A stretch of 64,000 nt of DNA from contig JBBPUQ010000002.1 in NCBI GenBank assembly GCA_038501195.1, positions 5,099,001 through 5,163,000 of the forward strand. The letters run 5' to 3'. The notes below the pieces were generated by a model. It had not been told where the DNA came from, searched no databases, and was given only the letters and a program-made list of their open reading frames with translations. How positions within the stretch are numbered: the first letter of the stretch is position 1; every line of letters begins with the position of its first letter. The position numbers were made by a program, and so were the translations under genes. This document shows, one piece after another, positions 60,201-64,000 of this stretch. Source of the DNA: Nemania diffusa (Eukaryota; Ascomycota; Sordariomycetes; Xylariales; Xylariaceae).

Positions 60201-62220
60201 TCAGGTTTCTTCTTGAGGTCTAGTATAGTAGCATAATCATCCGGACTGTCAGAAGGAACACACGTAACCACTCCAGTTCCTTTCGTTGGCTTTACAGTGG
60301 CCATTGGTAGGATTCTGATGCCTTTGTCATGGATCGAAAGCGGAGCATTAACTAGAGTTCCGACAACATCTGAACCTTTGAGGCCCACAACCTGGTGATA
60401 TTCACCCCATCGGGAAGAGATGCCCTGGAAAGCCATCTGCAGTATATTAGTATTCTGCTTTGGATCATGAGGCAATTCTTTCGTGTGGTTTCTAATGTGT
60501 TACTCCGTATCTTGAATAATAGAACCAATTACTTACTATAAAACTGTTAGTAAAGCACTATGGATTCTTTGTGAAACATAAATTTTATTCATAGGTAAGG
60601 AGCTGTTCTTATACATACCATTTCTAGCGGAGCGTTCACTGCAGAAGAAGTACTCGTCTTTTACCCCTTCTTTTGAAAATCGAAAGATACCATAGTCGAC
60701 TGTCGGACCCACGAAGCAGCATGTCTGAATGAAAAGCAGGAATCAGCAGCGGTTTAGGAAGAAAGATTACCAGCGCTTTTTCATAGAATAAAAGGTATTG
60801 GAAGTGATACAGGCTTTCAGTTGAGTAATCTCATTAATGAGACTCATAGGAATGACGGAACATGCAAATACTTACTTGGCCATACATAGTTTCTGGACGA
60901 AGCGTGGCGGGTATGAAGTACACCTCTGCATCTGCGGGGATTTTGTCGCCGATGGCTTCTTTGGCCTTGTCACACCACTGGAGGGTCTTAAGTTTCAAGG
61001 CAACGTATTCCTGGACAGCGATGCCCTCTCCACTACTCCTGTCATGGTCTAAACATGCCTGGCCGTCCTTGGGTGAATATACGGTAAAGCGCTTGCCAAA
61101 CTTGATCTTCTTGAGGGTCTTGAGCTTGTTCATTTGCCAGCTTATGAAAGAGTCGTAGAAAGGATTCGCGTCAGTTGTAACGAAAGATCTCCGCCAGTCG
61201 ACGCGTGCACCGACTCTTCTGAGATCTGCTTCGCAATGCTGGGGAAAGACTTGTAGCCAATAGTAGGGGTCGGCAAACTTGTGGATTTTCTCGACGGGAA
61301 TGCCAAGAGACAACATAATCTATTTCCGTGTTAACGCCCGCGGCTCCCCAGGATGACCGGTAGCTCGGATGACAGACCTCGTACTGGTATTTGGCCTTGC
61401 CTGACTTGGCGGCGACCTTGCTCTTACTTCCACTGAATTTGCTGACATCGGTTTTGCTCGCGTTGGGTTTCGCGACGAGGGATAGCTGCTCTAGCTCGGC
61501 AGAGGGGGCGTTCTCGAAGTTCTGGCCAAACAACTCGATCTCACGATTTAGCTTATCCGATGCAGCCTTGATAGGCATACCGGTACAGTGGTAACCTTGA
61601 GGAAACAAAGCCTTTTGACCTTTCATGCGCGCGTATCCTGTCATGAATTCGACCCTGTAGACAAGCGGGTAAAATGTCAATACTGCGCACCACGATAGCA
61701 TTGAAAGCGAGCACACCTACTTCGACCATGTAAATGCGTGCCCGGCATGGAGAGTTCCTAAGGCGAGTTAAGTTCGATTGTCCAATGCTTTTCTTCGTGC
61801 TCATGGAGACACACCATTCATATACTGTTCCCGGTAAGGTGTCAGTAGTTTCCATAGCATCTCAAGAGCTGATATAACACGAAAAGTATAGGGAGGCAGC
61901 ATCTAGCGAGTTGCCGTGGAGGGGAAAAGTGTAGAAGACCCGAGGATGCGTACTGGGTATGCCATGGTCGCGAAGAACTTGGGCGGCTTCGTTTCACCAG
62001 CTGCCGGGGCATCTTGCTGGAAGATCTTGGCCTCGTCCCATTCTTTCTGATATCGTATCTCGTCGGCGATCAGAGTGTCGCGTTTCTCGGTCTGGTAGAA
62101 GAGCGTGTTGGTTAGCGGGCATGGCGGACTGCAGCAAGGTGATGAAGAGGTGAGGGATTGTCGTACATTTTCCATCTTAGGAACAGCCTTGGTGGCCGCG
62201 GTTTGGTCTGTCGTTGCCAT
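57277..62220 (-). CDS. Cytosolic leucyl-tRNA synthetase, at least 22 exons
   Basis: Exons (minus strand): 62220-62167, 62091-61954, 61824-61815 (10 nt), 61757-61721, 61654-61378, 61319-60876, 60724-60619, 60436-60129, 60070-59845, 59771-59748, 59700-59670, 59623-59503, 59447-59411, 59361-59314, 59263-59211, 59092-58889, 58770-58597, 58443-58188, 58136-58027, 57977-57848, 57799-57755, 57699-57277. About 1,085 residues, normal for eukaryotic LeuRS. The class I HIGH motif is HAGH (71-74), after MAYPYMNGT. The editing domain has [23 protein letters not shown] is near residue 740 ([12 protein letters not shown]), followed by the anticodon-binding helices and C-terminal domain. It charges tRNA-Leu in the cytosol. 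The intron after 58027 uses a GC donor (GCAAGT). All junctions close in frame except 60619/60436, which is one base out; see findings. The exon number is very high for an ascomycete. Confidence 0.9.
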
Positions 62221-63252
62221 CTTGTCGCACAGTGGACGCGGACCGCAGACAGACAAAAGAGGAGGCTACAATTAACGTCCAGCTATCGAGCCTATTCTAA
62301 GGTCCGGTGGGATCGAAGTAAGTAGTTGATGGTGACTCAAAAAAACCTGTGACTCTTGAGGTGGGATGGTGGGGCAATGCCGCCTCCAGGTACAGCAAGT
62401 CGGCTCGTCGCGCGCTAAGTACCTAGGTAGTGGCGGGGTAAATGGACTCCAGCAGCTTCCAATACGTATACAAGCTGCTCACTTAAAACTTTTACCTGCT
62501 TAGGGAGGAACACAACAACATTAATTATGCGTATTCGGTACACCGGATCATCAATTAGGTTCACAAAAAGTTCCTGCTATTCTAAACGTTTCCTGTCTCC
62601 ACCTAGAATATTAAATGTATTATGAGAGCTTTTGTGGGGGGGCTACCAAAAGAGGCTTAGGGTGTTCTACTGATAGTGAAAAAATGAGCTAGGAGTAATT
62701 GGGGCGCTAGATAAATGGACCCTTACACTGGGCATCCTCCACTATTTAGCCATGTGTGGCGATGGGAACTCACTACCAAGCCACAGTAGCATACATCTAC
62801 GCAGTATAAATCGTATGGTTAGGTAAGTCTGAATATCAAAGCGTTAACTGTGGAGTATAGAATGACATTTAATATAAATTATAAAGCCAGGGGTGTGACG
62901 AAGTAGATGATAGACGTCGTAGCGTTGTTGTGACGGTGTTCCCGTCCCCCCGAAGTTTCCTCCGTATTACGGTTGTATTTTATTTTACTTCATATTTCTA
63001 CTAGCTCTGCGTTTTTAATGTAAGTCGAATAAGTATTTATGATAGAATGGCGAGAAAGCTGATATTACCGGTGCATAAAGCGCTTACATCTCCGGTATAC
63101 AATCTCAGAGACAAACTTCATTATAGAAGAAAAGAACTTAAAAGTGGTAAACCTGGGTCGAATAATGATACACTGCAGAGACGTGAGAAAATTATTTCCT
63201 GTCCATCCACTCAACCCCTAAAGCAATACGAAGCCCTCAACCTACTCCTCAT
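62221..63252. other. Intergenic, LeuRS promoter
   Basis: About 1 kb upstream of LeuRS (minus strand) and downstream of the gene at the right edge. One short plus-strand frame (63047-63259) lacks features. No RNA gene or repeat was seen. Confidence 0.45.
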
Positions 63253-64000
63253 TCAATAATATTCATATCTGTTCCATAGCTTACCCCCAACGTCTTGATA
63301 CATGGAAATCCATATCATGAGAAAAGCAAATATAGATATTGTTGCATCTTGCAAGTCCGCCGTGTAGTCCCATACAGAGAGCCATAACGCACAAAACACG
63401 ATCGCAACCAAGAATATGCATATGCTGTAACACATGAGCCCTAATAAGCTAGGTAACTCGAAAGCAGACAACCCGAAAGCTGTGTCGAAACCGTGAGAAT
63501 CCAGGTCCCATGGATGGTACCTCTTAGGTACTCTATCCATAAGTTCCCTATCTCCACTACATCGAGGGTTATCTCTAGCACTCTAGGTCCGGACATCTCA
63601 GGCTTAATAACCTGTTAAATCTATTTAGCGTGTGGCTGAATCGGCTGGGTTTCGAAAAGCAGTGTTGATAGTAGACTCTCTGTGGGGTAGGCGGCGACTC
63701 GCGAATATCAACCATTTTAAAATCGTACTCTCTATCATGCTGGGCTTCTGTTGGGAGATAACTGTCCCTTTTTGATCTTGTGGGGGTTGGATGGATTTTT
63801 CTTTCGAACAGCGTGTACTAGATAAATTATCAGACATTCTACTTGAAAGTAGCAAATTCAATAACAGAATTACCTTGTCAGATCCCCAATTGTGGAAACG
63901 CCTGATGGAAAAAAAGTCTCTTGAATAAACCTCTATGCCCGCAATAAAGTTGGAGCAGGGCATCGAGAAATTGGGAATCAGTCTTGTAGTCTGCAAATCG
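63253..64000 (-). CDS. Uncharacterised fungal membrane protein, 3' part only
   Basis: Coding character enters from the right edge on the minus strand. One frame from the last base reads FADYKTDSQFLDALLQLYCG then HRGLFKRLFF, a pattern I have seen in large fungal families of unknown function with a C-terminal pair of membrane helices. Further down, the ATG-containing frame 63540-63253 reads DRVPKRYHPWDLDSHGFDTA followed by two hydrophobic helices (SLLGLMCYSICIFLVAIVF and ATISIFAFLMIWISMY) and a stop at 63253. The exons between about 63880 and 63560 are not resolved; two alternative frames there both look partly coding. The 63253-63540 stretch could also stand as a separate 95-residue protein. 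I cannot assign a function. Confidence 0.45.

Overview
The window is nuclear DNA of a filamentous ascomycete (Pezizomycotina, most likely a Sordariomycete). The evidence is: short introns (about 45-150 nt) with GTRNGT donors and CTAAC-like branch points; a HET-domain gene; a proteinase K-type secreted protease; a Pho85-type cyclin; and extremely AT-rich repeat islands of the kind produced by repeat-induced point mutation (RIP). No rRNA, tRNA, CRISPR array or prokaryotic operon was seen. Exon boundaries were placed by eye from splice signals, reading frame and family conservation, and every complete multi-exon model below except one closes in frame.

Layout. 1-10.2 kb: the 3' part of a family-1 glycosyltransferase, a probably truncated F-box-like gene, a complete TRP/ML flavin-carrier-type membrane protein gene (minus strand) and a monocarboxylate-type MFS transporter. 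10.66-24.71 kb: a 14-kb AT island that resolves into one LTR retrotransposon (266-bp LTRs) carrying a second, younger LTR retrotransposon inside it (307-bp LTRs, 5-bp target duplication). 24.7-27.7 kb: gene-free flank. 27.7-34.2 kb: subtilisin-like protease, GH64 beta-1,3-glucanase, Erv-type sulfhydryl oxidase and proteasome subunit beta-1. 36.39-39.48 kb: a Tc1/mariner element with 115-bp terminal inverted repeats and a wrecked transposase. 39.5-56 kb: Pho85-type cyclin with a long leader, flavin monooxygenase fused to a DUF6314-like domain, M28 glutamate-carboxypeptidase-like peptidase, HET-domain protein and a metallo-beta-lactamase-fold hydrolase. 57.3-62.2 kb: cytosolic leucyl-tRNA synthetase split into at least 22 exons. 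63.25-64 kb: the 3' part of an uncharacterised membrane protein gene.

The genes do not form a recognisable biosynthetic cluster. They mix housekeeping genes (proteasome, LeuRS, Erv oxidase, flavin carrier, cyclin) with secreted or accessory ones (S8 protease, M28 peptidase, GH64, HET, FMO, MFS, MBL), each with its own promoter. The points most worth a second look are the nested retroelements and their unusual mutation pattern, a Tc1 element with almost perfect ends but a destroyed interior, two GC-AG introns sharing one donor hexamer, very short exons in three genes, and one LeuRS exon junction that does not close in frame. I did not find a convincing new defence or biosynthetic system.
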